Source of the DNA: Bdellovibrio sp047344985
GTDB lineage: Bacteria > Bdellovibrionota > Bdellovibrionia > Bdellovibrionales > Bdellovibrionaceae
Direction: 5' to 3'
NCBI RefSeq assembly: GCF_047344985.1
Contig: NZ_CP178861.1
Location: 434,001 to 498,000 of the forward strand
Length of the DNA: 64,000 nucleotides
A program made the translations under genes and the position numbers. Shown piece by piece: positions 34,135 through 43,914 of the stretch (position 1 is the stretch's first letter; each line of letters begins with the position of its first letter). A model generated the notes under the pieces. The model had not been told where the DNA came from and did not search any database. It worked only from the letters and a program-made list of their open reading frames with translations.

Positions 34135-36432
34135 ATGAAACAAAAGCTGACACTGGTCCACATTTTTTGGCTCAATCAGTTGGTGACAACTCTGATTCTC
34201 CTTTTGGTGATAGGAGTGTACGGGACGCATTTGTTTATTTCCGAACAAAGAGCTATCCGTGAACGCATGGAGCCCGCCCTTTCCCGCGAAGTCGACCGTC
34301 TTAATACGGATATTTTTATTCTTGAGGCGAACGTTCAAAAGTTAAAAAGCATGGTGGATCTTTTCGAAGCTATGCCCGCGTCCTCCCGTGTAGAAAAGTT
34401 CAGAAACTTCGCTGCTTCAACGATAGCACCTCACTCAACGCAGTTTAACGCGTACTTTGCTTTGGCTCCGCAACTGGCTAAAAAATATTTTGGCAAAAGT
34501 TCTTATGTCTATGTGGTGCACAGGGATTACTCTCTCTTTGCGAATCCGAAATACAATGATCCTCATTATTTTGTGTCTGAACAGTTTCCAGAGCCTGGTT
34601 ATTACACGGATCCCGAGGCGCAATGGTGGGCTATGAACGATGGCCACCCGGGAGTGAATTTTTCGGATTTTTATTTCGACAAAGGCTACATGGAAAAAGT
34701 CATGTTTAGCACAACCATGGGGATCTATTCCGATGGAAAACTTGAAGGTGTTGTCGGAATTGATACCCTGGCCAGCGATATCGCGCACCGTCTGGGTTCG
34801 TTCCGTTTAGGAGAAACCGGTGGAGTCATTATCGTGGATAGTCACGGTCGTCCGGTGTTGCCGCTGATTGCTCGTGATCTTCCTTTGGTGGGATACAAAT
34901 ATCTTCGGGCATTCACGAAAGATGAATTCCGCCGTATGCCGACAATTGTGCAAAAAATATTTAATATTCAAGGGCAGAAGCTTCAGGACTTTCCCGGAGC
35001 CGATGGAAAGACGTATCTCACTTATTCTAAACCTCTTAAGGGACGTCCTTGGCATATGATTATCTACCAGGAAAAAACGGAAGCCTACTCCGGCTTGTAT
35101 TTCCGTTTGGTGTTCTTTGGTTTTGTGGCTTTGACTGCGTATTTCTTTTTAACGCTGATGGTGTGGCTCACGGGCAAATATGTAGTGACTCAGGATAAAT
35201 CGGTTCTAGAAGAACTTCGTGAGTCTCGCGATAAAGCTGAAGCGGCAACCAAAGCAAAGTCCTTGTTCTTATCGACAATGAGCCATGAGATCCGCACGCC
35301 GCTAAATGCGATGTTGGGATCGGCAGAACTGCTCGAAGAAACTCCACTCAACGGTGAACAAAAGGATCTTCTGGGCGCATTGAGAAGCGCCGGCGATACT
35401 TTGTTGAGCATGCTCAATAATATCTTGGATTTTTCAAAATTCGAGTACGGTCGAATGCAATTGGAAAGTCGTGAGTTTTTACTTAGTGATTTAATTCGTG
35501 AAGTAGAGGCGTTGGTTTCAACTGCAATTCTGCGCAAAGGTTTGCAATTTCATTTTAATGGACCAGAACAAGATCGTTGGATTGTTGGCGACTCTTTGCG
35601 CTTAAAACAAGTGCTGATGAATCTTTTGGGTAATGCCGTGAAGTTCACAGATCGCGGTACCATTGAACTTACAGTGAAGCCTTTTCCGGGGAACGATGCG
35701 GGTCATGAATATTTTCTTTTCGAGGTGAAAGATACGGGGATCGGTATCGCTCAAGAAAATATGCAAAAGATCTTTGATGAGTTTGGGCAAGAGGACTCTT
35801 CGGTGACTCGCCGATTTGGTGGCACGGGTTTAGGCTTAAGTATTTCCAAGAAAGTCGTGCAATTGATGGGCGGGGAGTTGCACTGTGAAAGTCAGCAATA
35901 TCTAGGATCGAAGTTTTATTTTTCAATCCTTATGAAAAGCCGTAAAGCAGAGCCGTGGAATGTGCGTTGGACAACGCGAATTGCAGCACCTCCTGTCCTG
36001 CAGCCGACGCGTGAGGCCGGGGTGATGGTTCGTCGTGTTTTGATTGTCGATGATATGGATGAAAATCACATGCTTCTCAAGGCCTATATGAAAAAGCTTG
36101 AGTTCGTCACCGTGGATTCTGTGTATGGCGGTTATGAGTGCTTGGAAATGTGGGAACGCAATCACTATGATTTGATTTTCATGGATGTCCAAATGCCGCG
36201 CATTTCGGGTCTTGATACGATTCGCAAGCTTCGCGATTTGGAACGCATGCAGAATCGAACGCGAACACCGGTGATTGTGATCTCTGCGAATAGTTTTATG
36301 GAAGATATTGAGAAAAGTCTCAATGCGGGAGCCGATGAACACTGTGGCAAGCCCGTGCGCAAGCAAACGGTGGTGGAGCTTGTTCAAAAATACTGTCTTC
36401 CTCAAGGTGAGACAGCTCCTGCAAACTCTTAA
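34135..36432 (+). CDS. Membrane hybrid histidine kinase with Cache-like sensor and receiver
   Basis: A 765-residue kinase. Membrane helices near residues 8-32 and 320-345 flank a large periplasmic domain with dCache features (Y-F-G-K-S-S-Y-V-Y-V, Y-Y-T-D-P, V-V-G-I-D). After a short coiled coil come HisKA (His384 in S-H-E-I-R-T-P), HATPase with intact N and G boxes (N-L-L-G-N-A-V-K-F, G-G-T-G-L-G-L-S) and a receiver (Asp684 in M-D-V-Q-M-P). It probably senses a small molecule outside the membrane. No dedicated response regulator is adjacent. The upstream barrel-like gene may belong to the same operon. Confidence 0.93.
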   Translation: MKQKLTLVHIFWLNQLVTTLILLLVIGVYGTHLFISEQRAIRERMEPALSREVDRLNTDIFILEANVQKLKSMVDLFEAMPASSRVEKFRNFAASTIAPHSTQFNAYFALAPQLAKKYFGKSSYVYVVHRDYSLFANPKYNDPHYFVSEQFPEPGYYTDPEAQWWAMNDGHPGVNFSDFYFDKGYMEKVMFSTTMGIYSDGKLEGVVGIDTLASDIAHRLGSFRLGETGGVIIVDSHGRPVLPLIARDLPLVGYKYLRAFTKDEFRRMPTIVQKIFNIQGQKLQDFPGADGKTYLTYSKPLKGRPWHMIIYQEKTEAYSGLYFRLVFFGFVALTAYFFLTLMVWLTGKYVVTQDKSVLEELRESRDKAEAATKAKSLFLSTMSHEIRTPLNAMLGSAELLEETPLNGEQKDLLGALRSAGDTLLSMLNNILDFSKFEYGRMQLESREFLLSDLIREVEALVSTAILRKGLQFHFNGPEQDRWIVGDSLRLKQVLMNLLGNAVKFTDRGTIELTVKPFPGNDAGHEYFLFEVKDTGIGIAQENMQKIFDEFGQEDSSVTRRFGGTGLGLSISKKVVQLMGGELHCESQQYLGSKFYFSILMKSRKAEPWNVRWTTRIAAPPVLQPTREAGVMVRRVLIVDDMDENHMLLKAYMKKLEFVTVDSVYGGYECLEMWERNHYDLIFMDVQMPRISGLDTIRKLRDLERMQNRTRTPVIVISANSFMEDIEKSLNAGADEHCGKPVRKQTVVELVQKYCLPQGETAPANS

Positions 36433-36535
36433 TACAGCGTTAAGTTTATAACAGGTTATCCCGATATTACGTAGGTCTGAGCCCGGAATGGATATTGCTT
36501 TTATTCATTACGAGACGTGAAATCAGGGGGGAATT

Positions 36536-37120
36536 GTGAAAAGAGTCTTGGCACTCGTAGCGACATTGTGTCTCGTTTTGGGATTCCAAAACTGTGCTCA
36601 GAACCAGATGCAGTCATTGGATCTTGCGGCGAGTGACGTTTCGGTCAATCTTCCTCCGCAAAGCTCCAATGGGGAGTCTTCGACACCGACAGCCGGTAAA
36701 GTGACTTACGTTGAAATTCCAAACATTTCTGAAGATGGTGCTGTGGCTCAAAAAGCATCGGAAGTCACACCTTATCGCCTGGTGATTTCTTTGCAGTCAG
36801 GTTCTATTCAATTGATGGATGATTCCAACGCTGTTTTGCAAAAGCGTTGTTTGGATTCTGGAAGCTTGCAAGAGCTTAAGACCATCTTAACCGGTGCAAA
36901 TATTTGTGCGGCGTCGGTTCCAGCAGACGATCAAATCTGTGCGATGAAATATCAACCGGGCTATGCTTCGTTATTTGTGAATGAAAAGCGCGTGAACTTG
37001 GGTGAAGAGCAAGACTCGTGCGGTCGCGGCCGTAAAGATCTTTGTGGCGCTTTGACGGACGTTTTCCAGGCTTACGTGTCTCACGTCAAGCAGCACTGGA
37101 CAGAGATGAATTGCGAGTAG
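36536..37120 (+). CDS. Lipoprotein with F-Q-N-C attachment site
   Basis: A 194-residue protein with GTG start after a run of G (AGGGGGG). The signal leads to L-G-F-Q-N-C-A-Q-N-Q, almost the same site as in the 16804-17901 lipoprotein. A Ser/Thr/Pro linker follows, then a domain with six Cys residues (K-R-C-L-D, N-I-C-A, Q-I-C-A, D-S-C-G, D-L-C-G, E-M-N-C-E) that could form disulfides. No family is recognised. Confidence 0.75.
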   Translation: MKRVLALVATLCLVLGFQNCAQNQMQSLDLAASDVSVNLPPQSSNGESSTPTAGKVTYVEIPNISEDGAVAQKASEVTPYRLVISLQSGSIQLMDDSNAVLQKRCLDSGSLQELKTILTGANICAASVPADDQICAMKYQPGYASLFVNEKRVNLGEEQDSCGRGRKDLCGALTDVFQAYVSHVKQHWTEMNCE

Positions 37121-37142
37121 TCTAAAATTCAAATTGGAAAAT

Positions 37143-37175
37143 AAAAAAGGGAGTCTTTCGACTCCCTTTTTCTTT
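37143..37175. terminator. Bidirectional Rho-independent terminator
   Basis: AAAAGGGAGTC and GACTCCCTTTT pair around TTTC between the lipoprotein gene and the convergent alaS. The alaS stop codon lies in the T-rich flank. Confidence 0.9.
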
Positions 37176-39899
37176 TTAAACACCAAGAAGTGTTTTTACT
37201 TTATCAAACGCCTGAGGCAGGCTGCCACGATTGGGGGCTGCGCCTTGAGCGAAGTCAGGGCGACCGCCGCCTTTTCCACCCATGACCGCTGCGACTTCTT
37301 TTAGAAGATCACCGGCTTTTGTTTCGCCTGTGATGTCTTTAGAGACGCTTACGATGATAGGATGAGAACCTTCACCTTGGCCGACAACAACGACAACACC
37401 ATTTTGAATTTTGTTTTTCAAATGGTCTGTCACTTCGGCAAGAACTTGTCTGTCATCCAAAGCCACGTCGGCAAGAACCAATTTCGCTGCAGATCCTGAT
37501 TTCGTTTTAAAGCTCAATGCTTTGGCTGCAAGATCGTCGACATTGATTTGTCCGCCTTGCAACTTCTTCATTTCTTTTTCCATTTGTTTGATCTGCTCTT
37601 TGAAAGCTTCCACACGGTTGGCCAATGTTGAAGTTTCACCTGTCGCCTCAAGATGTTTTAAGTAGTGAGGGCTTTTTTGAAGGCCCGCAGCTGTTAAAGC
37701 ATCATCGAAATGATTGATGGAGCTCATTGCGTATTTCACGGCACCGTCGCCTGTGATCGCTTCCACACGGCGAACGCCAGAGCTGACACCCGCTTCAGAA
37801 ACGATTTTGAACAAACGAATTTGTGACGTGTTCTTCACGTGCGTACCGCCGCAAAGTTCGCAAGAGAAATCGCCCATTGTTAAAACACGCACTTGGTCGC
37901 CGTATTTTTCACCGAACAAAGCCATCGCTCCTTTAGCTTGAGCTTCTTTCGGGCTCATGATTTCAACTTTCACGTCATGAGCTTGCGCGATTTGTTCGTT
38001 TACAAGATCTTCGATTTGTTTGATCTCTTCAGAACTCAACGGTTTGTTGTGAGTGAAGTCAAAACGAGTCTTTTGTGAATCCACCAAAGATCCCGCTTGC
38101 GTCACGTGTGCACCCAAAACTTTGCGAAGGGCTGAATGCAACAGGTGAGTCGCTGAGTGATTGCTCATTGTATTGCGACGTTCAAATGGATTTACAATCG
38201 TATCAACGCTTGCTCCCACTTTGAAGTCACCGTGTTCAATTTCCACATGATGAAGAATGATATCGTCAATCTTTGTTGTATTCACAACTTTCGCGCGAGA
38301 AGGGCCTTCCATGAGGTAGCCAATGTCACCGGCTTGACCGCCGCCTTCACCATAGAAAGACGTTTGATCAAGAATGATCACGCCATTTTCGCCTTGTTTT
38401 AAAGACGTAACGACTTCATGACCGTTAGAAAGAGCTGTGATCTTTCCGCCATCTGCAAAACCATTGTAACCTGTGAATTTCACAGTTTTACCGCTCGCCA
38501 AATAATCTTTTGCGAATTTGATCAAGTGCTGCTCATCCGCACCCAAAGCTTTCCCTTTCCAAGAGGCTTTGGATTTTGCACGATTCGCTTCCATTTCTTT
38601 TTCAAATGCCGCTTCATTCACTTCCACGCCGTTTTCATTGGCGATGACGCGAGTTAAGTCAGCAGGGAAACCATAAGTGTCGTACATTCTGAAAACAACT
38701 TCGCCAGAAAGTTCTTTAATACCTTTGGCTTTTGCTTTCGCAAGTTCATCCATCAAGATATTTGTTCCGTTATCCAAAGTGCTGATGAAACGGTCTTCTT
38801 CGTCACGGATTGTATTCAAGATATGATCACGACGCTCTTTGAGTTCCGGATAAACAGAGCCCATGCTTTCAATCAAAGCCTCTGCCATCCCAGGCAGGAA
38901 CGATTGATCTGCCGACAGCTTACGACCGTAACGAATTGCACGTCTCATGATACGACGAAGAACGTAACCGCGTCCTTCGTTGGAAGGAAGCGCACCATCA
39001 GCAATCAAGAAGGAAGTCGAACGGCAGTGGTCCGCCAACACGCGAAGGGCTGCTGTTTTTTCAGCTTGCTCTTTGTCTTTCGCAAGAATTTCGCGATCTG
39101 TGATGTACTTCACGTTTCCGATTTTGCAAGCAAGCTCGATCATCGGTTGGAAAAGATCCGTGTCGTAGTTATTAAATTTTCCCTGCATCGCTGCCACAAC
39201 ACGCTCAAGACCTGAACCTGTATCCACCGAGGGCTTTGGAAGCGGAGTCAATGTGCCCGGAGGATTTTCAAAGTACTGCATGAAAACCAGATTCCAGATT
39301 TCAACGAAACGATCTTCTCCGGCTGCGATCCCTTTGTAAGGATCAGAAATAGTTCCTGCTTTAGGGCCGTGATCGTAGAAGATCTCTGTGCAAGGACCGC
39401 AAGGACCTGTGTCGCCCATTTTCCAGAAGTTGTCTGAATCAAAACGGAAGATGCGATCTTTAGGAATGCCTTCTTGGTTGTGCCAGATGTCAGCAGCTTC
39501 ATCGTCAGACAAGTGCACAGTCACGTACAATTTTTCTTTTGGGATTTGCAGTTCTTTTGTCAAAAACTCCCACGCAAAGTGAATCGCGTCTTTTTTGAAG
39601 TAATCGCCGAAAGAAAAGTTCCCCAACATTTCAAAGAAAGTGTGATGGCGAGCCGTGAATCCGACATTTTCCAAGTCATTGTGTTTACCACCGGCACGCA
39701 CGCACTTTTGTACAGTCACCGCACGAGTGTAGTCACGTTTCTCAAGACCCAAGAAAGTATTTTTAAACTGATTCATACCCGCATTGGCGAAAAGCAACGT
39801 CGGATCATTTTCAGGAATCAAAGAAGAAGAACCCACATGTGTGTGACCATTCTTTTTGAAATAGTTCACAAAGGCGTTGCGGATATCAGAGCTTTTCAT
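37176..39899 (-). CDS. alaS: Alanyl-tRNA synthetase
   Basis: A 907-residue class II synthetase that charges tRNA-Ala. The start M-K-S-S-D-I-R-N-A-F is standard. Motif N-D-P-T-L-L-F-A-N-A-G-M, the catalytic core, the editing-domain zinc ligands (H-S-A-T-H and C-G-G-T-H) and the C-terminal Gly-rich C-Ala domain (G-G-K-G-G-G-R-P-D-F-A-Q-G) are all present. It starts 14 bases inside the end of recX, so the two are coupled. AAAGG precedes the ATG. Confidence 0.97.
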   Translation of the reverse strand: MKSSDIRNAFVNYFKKNGHTHVGSSSLIPENDPTLLFANAGMNQFKNTFLGLEKRDYTRAVTVQKCVRAGGKHNDLENVGFTARHHTFFEMLGNFSFGDYFKKDAIHFAWEFLTKELQIPKEKLYVTVHLSDDEAADIWHNQEGIPKDRIFRFDSDNFWKMGDTGPCGPCTEIFYDHGPKAGTISDPYKGIAAGEDRFVEIWNLVFMQYFENPPGTLTPLPKPSVDTGSGLERVVAAMQGKFNNYDTDLFQPMIELACKIGNVKYITDREILAKDKEQAEKTAALRVLADHCRSTSFLIADGALPSNEGRGYVLRRIMRRAIRYGRKLSADQSFLPGMAEALIESMGSVYPELKERRDHILNTIRDEEDRFISTLDNGTNILMDELAKAKAKGIKELSGEVVFRMYDTYGFPADLTRVIANENGVEVNEAAFEKEMEANRAKSKASWKGKALGADEQHLIKFAKDYLASGKTVKFTGYNGFADGGKITALSNGHEVVTSLKQGENGVIILDQTSFYGEGGGQAGDIGYLMEGPSRAKVVNTTKIDDIILHHVEIEHGDFKVGASVDTIVNPFERRNTMSNHSATHLLHSALRKVLGAHVTQAGSLVDSQKTRFDFTHNKPLSSEEIKQIEDLVNEQIAQAHDVKVEIMSPKEAQAKGAMALFGEKYGDQVRVLTMGDFSCELCGGTHVKNTSQIRLFKIVSEAGVSSGVRRVEAITGDGAVKYAMSSINHFDDALTAAGLQKSPHYLKHLEATGETSTLANRVEAFKEQIKQMEKEMKKLQGGQINVDDLAAKALSFKTKSGSAAKLVLADVALDDRQVLAEVTDHLKNKIQNGVVVVVGQGEGSHPIIVSVSKDITGETKAGDLLKEVAAVMGGKGGGRPDFAQGAAPNRGSLPQAFDKVKTLLGV

Positions 39900-40350
39900 A
39901 AATTACCTTTCTTACGGTCTCGGAATCAAAACCACGGGAAGCCAGGAGTCGTCCGACTCGGGCTTTATCCTCCCGCGAGAATTTATAATCTTCATCATAC
40001 TTATTTTTGACAATCGAAAGAGCCTTTTCAAGCTCCAAGTCTCGGTCTGTTTCTACCGAAGGTAGACCTTTTTCGCGGAGGTAATTGTTGATGTAGTGTA
40101 TGCCCTTGTTGCGACGGTGAAGCATATCAGCCAGTCGATGGGCGAGGTCCTTGGGATCTCCCAGCCAGTTGTTGTCCTTGGCAAAGTCGATAGCCTCATC
40201 AACAATGTCCCCCAGGTCCTCTTCGTCTGAGAACTTTTCTCGCAATTTCGTGCGCAGTTCTTTTTCGGAATGGTCCCGACGGGCAATAAGGTCCATGACC
40301 TTCTTTTTAGCTGCTTGTCGGGTTTTGAGGGGATCTTTCTCTCGAGACAT
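39886..40350 (-). CDS. recX: Regulatory protein RecX
   Basis: A 154-residue helical protein that modulates RecA filaments. Family signs are D-L-I-A-R-R-D-H-S-E-x-E-L, the central D-F-A-K-D-N-N-W-L, and R-x-L-A-x-R-G-F-D near the end; the repeats of three-helix units are visible. I take the ATG at 40350; a TTG upstream would overlap the phosphoesterase gene by 20 bases. Usually recX lies next to recA; here it is about 7 kb away and coupled to alaS instead. Confidence 0.85.
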   Translation of the reverse strand: MSREKDPLKTRQAAKKKVMDLIARRDHSEKELRTKLREKFSDEEDLGDIVDEAIDFAKDNNWLGDPKDLAHRLADMLHRRNKGIHYINNYLREKGLPSVETDRDLELEKALSIVKNKYDEDYKFSREDKARVGRLLASRGFDSETVRKVIYEKL

Positions 40351-40372
40351 CCCCAGATTATTACTCTGTTTT

Positions 40373-41527
40373 TTAGTTCTTGCGAAGAACAATTTCGGTC
40401 AGCTCACAATATGTTCCGAGGCGTAATTGCGGACCCCAATAACCTGTCCCTTGATTGACATAGAGCTGCATATTTCCTAGGCGGTAAAGACCCTTGGAAT
40501 ACTTCTCAAAAAAGACGATCAACCAGTTCCACGGGAAGAACTGACCGCCATGGGTGTGACCAGAAAGCTGCAAGTCATAACCGGCAATCTGTGCATGGGC
40601 CGCGAGCGAAGGTTGATGAGAAAGCAAAAGTTTAAAGCTGCCTTCACGTTGTTGGCTTTGCAAACGGGCAAAGTCCGGGCCTTCGTGTTTAAAATGTCCT
40701 GCGGCGGGATCGGGAACTCCGGCAACCTGCAAAAGAGCTGAACCCACCGGAACGTTGGCCGTTTCATTTACCAAAACTTCAAAACCCAACTCTCGGAACG
40801 CCTGAAGTCCCTTGTGTGCGTCCCAATAGTATTCATGATTTCCCGGAACGTAATAAATCCCATGTTTGGCTTTGAGGTTTTTAAGAGTTTTAAATTCCTC
40901 TGCGTGCTTTTCCACGAAGCTATCCAGAATGTCGCCGGTGAAAACAATCAAGTCGGGTTTGATTTCTAAAACCTTCGACACCAATTTTTTTACAAACGAA
41001 GACGGAAGGCTTGGGCTGATATGCAAGTCACTGATGTGAACGATGCACAGGCCCTCAAGTTCTTGCGGAAGATTCTTGAAAAACACCGGAACCTTTTTGC
41101 GACGAGGTCCGATTTGCACGACTGCATTTCCTAATACGATGAAAAGAACCGGAAGCCCTAACAAGGCCGCTGTGGCTTGGGAGCTGTATAGATGATCAAA
41201 CGGTGTCGGCATGATTAAATTATCGGCGAAGGCAAAGAGATCGCGCAGGATCACAAAGCTCACTAAAAAATTAATATAAGCCATGACCGTTAAAGAGCCA
41301 TTTAACAAACGATCTCTCCATGGTTTGTGGTCCAAATTTTTTTCTTTCCAGAAAAACAGGAAGGTCCCAATCACCATTGAAAAAAGCAGTGCCAAAAATG
41401 CCACCAATGAAGTCGTGCCCACCCACGTAAAATCCGTGAAGCGAGTCAACTGGTGAGAAACGTAGACGAAGATAACCAGAATAAGAGAGCTTGCGATGGT
41501 CCGAAATAAACCCATAGGCAAGGTCAT
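40373..41527 (-). CDS. Membrane-anchored metallophosphoesterase
   Basis: A 384-residue protein with about four N-terminal membrane helices and a cytoplasmic-type calcineurin domain. All metal motifs are present: I-S-D-L-H-I, F-T-G-D-I-L-D, G-N-H-E-Y-Y, L-L-S-H-Q-P and S-G-H-T-H-G-G-Q. It resembles the YkuE/YaeI group, some of which cleave lipid A precursors or nucleotides. The ATG at 41527 with AGGA before it is preferred to a GTG 24 bases upstream. It runs in the same direction as recX and alaS and is separated by 22 bases from recX. Confidence 0.9.
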   Translation of the reverse strand: MTLPMGLFRTIASSLILVIFVYVSHQLTRFTDFTWVGTTSLVAFLALLFSMVIGTFLFFWKEKNLDHKPWRDRLLNGSLTVMAYINFLVSFVILRDLFAFADNLIMPTPFDHLYSSQATAALLGLPVLFIVLGNAVVQIGPRRKKVPVFFKNLPQELEGLCIVHISDLHISPSLPSSFVKKLVSKVLEIKPDLIVFTGDILDSFVEKHAEEFKTLKNLKAKHGIYYVPGNHEYYWDAHKGLQAFRELGFEVLVNETANVPVGSALLQVAGVPDPAAGHFKHEGPDFARLQSQQREGSFKLLLSHQPSLAAHAQIAGYDLQLSGHTHGGQFFPWNWLIVFFEKYSKGLYRLGNMQLYVNQGTGYWGPQLRLGTYCELTEIVLRKN

Positions 41528-41623
41528 AGCACGGTTTTCCTGTCTTTGCACAGCTCATTGTAAAAACACAGGTCGGCGTCCAGGGAATTCGGTGTTACCC
41601 TTAGTGAGTCCCTGGAGGTTTGT

Positions 41624-43312
41624 ATGAGTTTTCGCAGTGAATTCGAACAGGCGAGGGATTTTTTAATTCTTCATCGTTCTGACTATAACTACACCTACAG
41701 TCACTTTCAATGGCCGCAGTTTGAGGAATTCAATTGGGCCTTGGATTATTTCGATCCAATGGCGGAGGGCAATAATAACTTAGCTCTTTGGATTGTCAGT
41801 GAGTTAGGAGAGCAAAAGAAGTACACCTTTGAGGAACTCTCCAAGCGTTCCAATCAAGTTGCAAATTTCCTTAAAAATCAAGGCGTGCAAAAAGGCGACT
41901 CGGTTTTTCTTTTGATCGAAAACGAAGCGGCTCTCTGGGAGATCATGCTGGGCGCAATGAAAGTGGGAGCGGTTCTAGTTCCCAACAATCCTTTGCTTTC
42001 TCAGCAGGAATTGAAAGATCGTTTGGATCGAGAAAAAATCAAGCTCATTGCAACAACGAAGAAACATGCTGAAAAATTTGATGTTTCTAATTCCAGTGTG
42101 ATCTCTCTGTTGGTCGATGGTGAGTTGCCTGGCTGGACTGCGTATGAAAAGTGCTATCAAGAAAGTAATTTCTTTGAACCTGCGGAAAAAACCAAGGCGA
42201 CTGATCCGCTTCTGCGCTATTTCACTTCGGCAAATACGGTGAAGCCTAAAATCGTAGAGCACTCTTATGGAAGTTTTCCGATTGGTCATCTTTCAACGAT
42301 GTACTGGATTGGCCTTCGTCCCGGCGACATTCACTTGGGAGTCAACTCAACGGGATGGGCGATGCATGACTGGAATAACTTCATTGTTCCGTGGAATGCG
42401 GTTGCGACGATTTTTATTTCGAAGCAGGAGCGCTTCAACGCGAAATTGATTCTTGATACTTTAAGCGAATACGAAATCACTACATTCTGTGCGCCCCCGA
42501 CAGTGTGGCGTTTGCTGACTCAGGAAGATCTTTCCTCGTACAAAGTGCATTTGCGAGAAGCTGTGAGTACAGGAGAAGCCTTGAGTGCCGAGATTATTTC
42601 GAAGGTCTATAAAGCATGGGGAATTTTTGTACGTGATGGATACGGGCAAACGGAGACCTCAACCCTGATAGGAATCCCACCAGAAGAAAAAAACAGTTTT
42701 GGTACGATGGGAAGACCTTTGCCTGGATATCAAATTGCTCTTTTAGACTCTCAAGGTAACAAGGTCGATGCTGGTGAAGTGTGTGTCTCCTTGAAAAACC
42801 ATCCATGGGGATTGATGTCAGGTATTGATGGTTCCACAGAATATTATCATACCGGAGATACGGCCTATGTGGACGATGCCGGGAATTATACTTTCTCTGA
42901 ACGCGTCGATGGCATCTTTAAATCTTCGGACTATCGCATCAGTCCTTATGAATTAGAATTTGTTCTTAAAGAATTTTCCGCAATCAGTGAAGCGGTAGTG
43001 ATTCCAAGTCCTGATCCGATCCGTGAAGCTGTTCCTAAAGCTCTTGTGTCTCTTGTTAAAGGGGTTGAACCTACAAGAGAGCTTGCATTGGATATTATGA
43101 ACTTCGCACGAATGCGTCTGTCTCCATTTAAACGAATCCGTCGCGTAGAATTTATGGAAATTCCGAAAAACACCTCCGGAGAAATTCTTCGCAGCGAGCT
43201 TGTCGCACTAGAAAAAAACAAACGCATCGCTGGAGAAAAATCACCTTACGAGTTTTGGGAAGAAGACGCAAAAATCAATCTGGGTGAAACCTGGGCACAA
43301 GAGTTGCCCTAA
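41624..43312 (+). CDS. Acyl-CoA synthetase-like protein with altered adenylation motifs
   Basis: A 562-residue protein with the overall order of medium-chain acyl-CoA synthetases (ANL family): E-N-E-A-A-L-W-E near residue 100, W-I-G-L-R-P-G-D, G-Y-G-Q-T-E-T near 340, T-G-D-T-A-Y and Y-R-I-S-P-Y-E-L. Two catalytic parts are changed. The ATP loop, normally T-S-G-T-T-G-x-P-K, reads T-S-A-N-T-V-K-P-K (residues 201-209). The C-terminal S-G-K-I-x-R reads S-G-E-I-L-R with Glu520 for the catalytic Lys. Normal adenylation is doubtful. It may bind a substrate or act with the neighbouring SnoaL-like protein, which starts 29 bases downstream. Confidence 0.85.
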   Translation: MSFRSEFEQARDFLILHRSDYNYTYSHFQWPQFEEFNWALDYFDPMAEGNNNLALWIVSELGEQKKYTFEELSKRSNQVANFLKNQGVQKGDSVFLLIENEAALWEIMLGAMKVGAVLVPNNPLLSQQELKDRLDREKIKLIATTKKHAEKFDVSNSSVISLLVDGELPGWTAYEKCYQESNFFEPAEKTKATDPLLRYFTSANTVKPKIVEHSYGSFPIGHLSTMYWIGLRPGDIHLGVNSTGWAMHDWNNFIVPWNAVATIFISKQERFNAKLILDTLSEYEITTFCAPPTVWRLLTQEDLSSYKVHLREAVSTGEALSAEIISKVYKAWGIFVRDGYGQTETSTLIGIPPEEKNSFGTMGRPLPGYQIALLDSQGNKVDAGEVCVSLKNHPWGLMSGIDGSTEYYHTGDTAYVDDAGNYTFSERVDGIFKSSDYRISPYELEFVLKEFSAISEAVVIPSPDPIREAVPKALVSLVKGVEPTRELALDIMNFARMRLSPFKRIRRVEFMEIPKNTSGEILRSELVALEKNKRIAGEKSPYEFWEEDAKINLGETWAQELP

Positions 43313-43341
43313 TTATTTTTTATATGTGAAAGGAGAATTTT

Positions 43342-43830
43342 ATGGCATTGCAAACAACACAGCCTTCCGAAAAGAAATCAGGATCTCCTTCGACGGGTGA
43401 AGCGGAGATCACTCGCTTGATGGAGCAATATGCGGAAGCCGTCAGTAATAAAGATTTAGAAGAAATCATGTCCTTTTACGCTCCCGAAGTGATTGCTTTT
43501 GATTTAATGCCGCCACTGCAAATTCTTGGTAAAGATGCTTACAAGAAAAACTGGAGCAACATCACACAAATGGGAGAAAGTAATTTTTCAATCCGCGATC
43601 TGCATGTGACAGCGGGTGAAGACGTGGCTTTCAGTCACTGTCTTTGTCACATGACGGGTCAATCGAACTCCGGTGAAAAATTCGACAGCTGGGCTCGGCA
43701 AACAGCATGTTACAAAAAGGTCAACGGCCAGTGGTTGATTGTGCATGAAAATTACTCTGTCCCCGTGGATATGCAGGCCGATAAGCCACTTTGGAGTTTG
43801 GATCCAGATCAAAAAACGGAAGCGCATTGA
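43342..43830 (+). CDS. SnoaL/NTF2-like protein
   Basis: A 162-residue protein of the ketosteroid-isomerase/SnoaL fold: L-M-E-Q-Y-A-E-A-V-S-N-K-D-L-E-E-I-M-S-F-Y-A-P-E near the start and G-Q-W-L-I-V-H-E-N-Y-S-V-P at the end. Such proteins are small enzymes or binding modules with a conical pocket. AAAGGAGA precedes the ATG. It sits directly after the altered acyl-CoA synthetase, so the pair may share a ligand; this is inference. Confidence 0.85.
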   Translation: MALQTTQPSEKKSGSPSTGEAEITRLMEQYAEAVSNKDLEEIMSFYAPEVIAFDLMPPLQILGKDAYKKNWSNITQMGESNFSIRDLHVTAGEDVAFSHCLCHMTGQSNSGEKFDSWARQTACYKKVNGQWLIVHENYSVPVDMQADKPLWSLDPDQKTEAH

Positions 43831-43914
43831 AATTTGTTCGGGCGGGGAACTTATAGTTTTCCGCCATCTTGATCTGGCCTTGTGACGAGGCAAAGAAAAC
43901 TCTAATCTTTGTTT

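Noticed and set aside
36481..36535. Possible riboswitch before the 36536 lipoprotein gene
   Set aside because: The gap is too short and shows no conserved riboswitch core.
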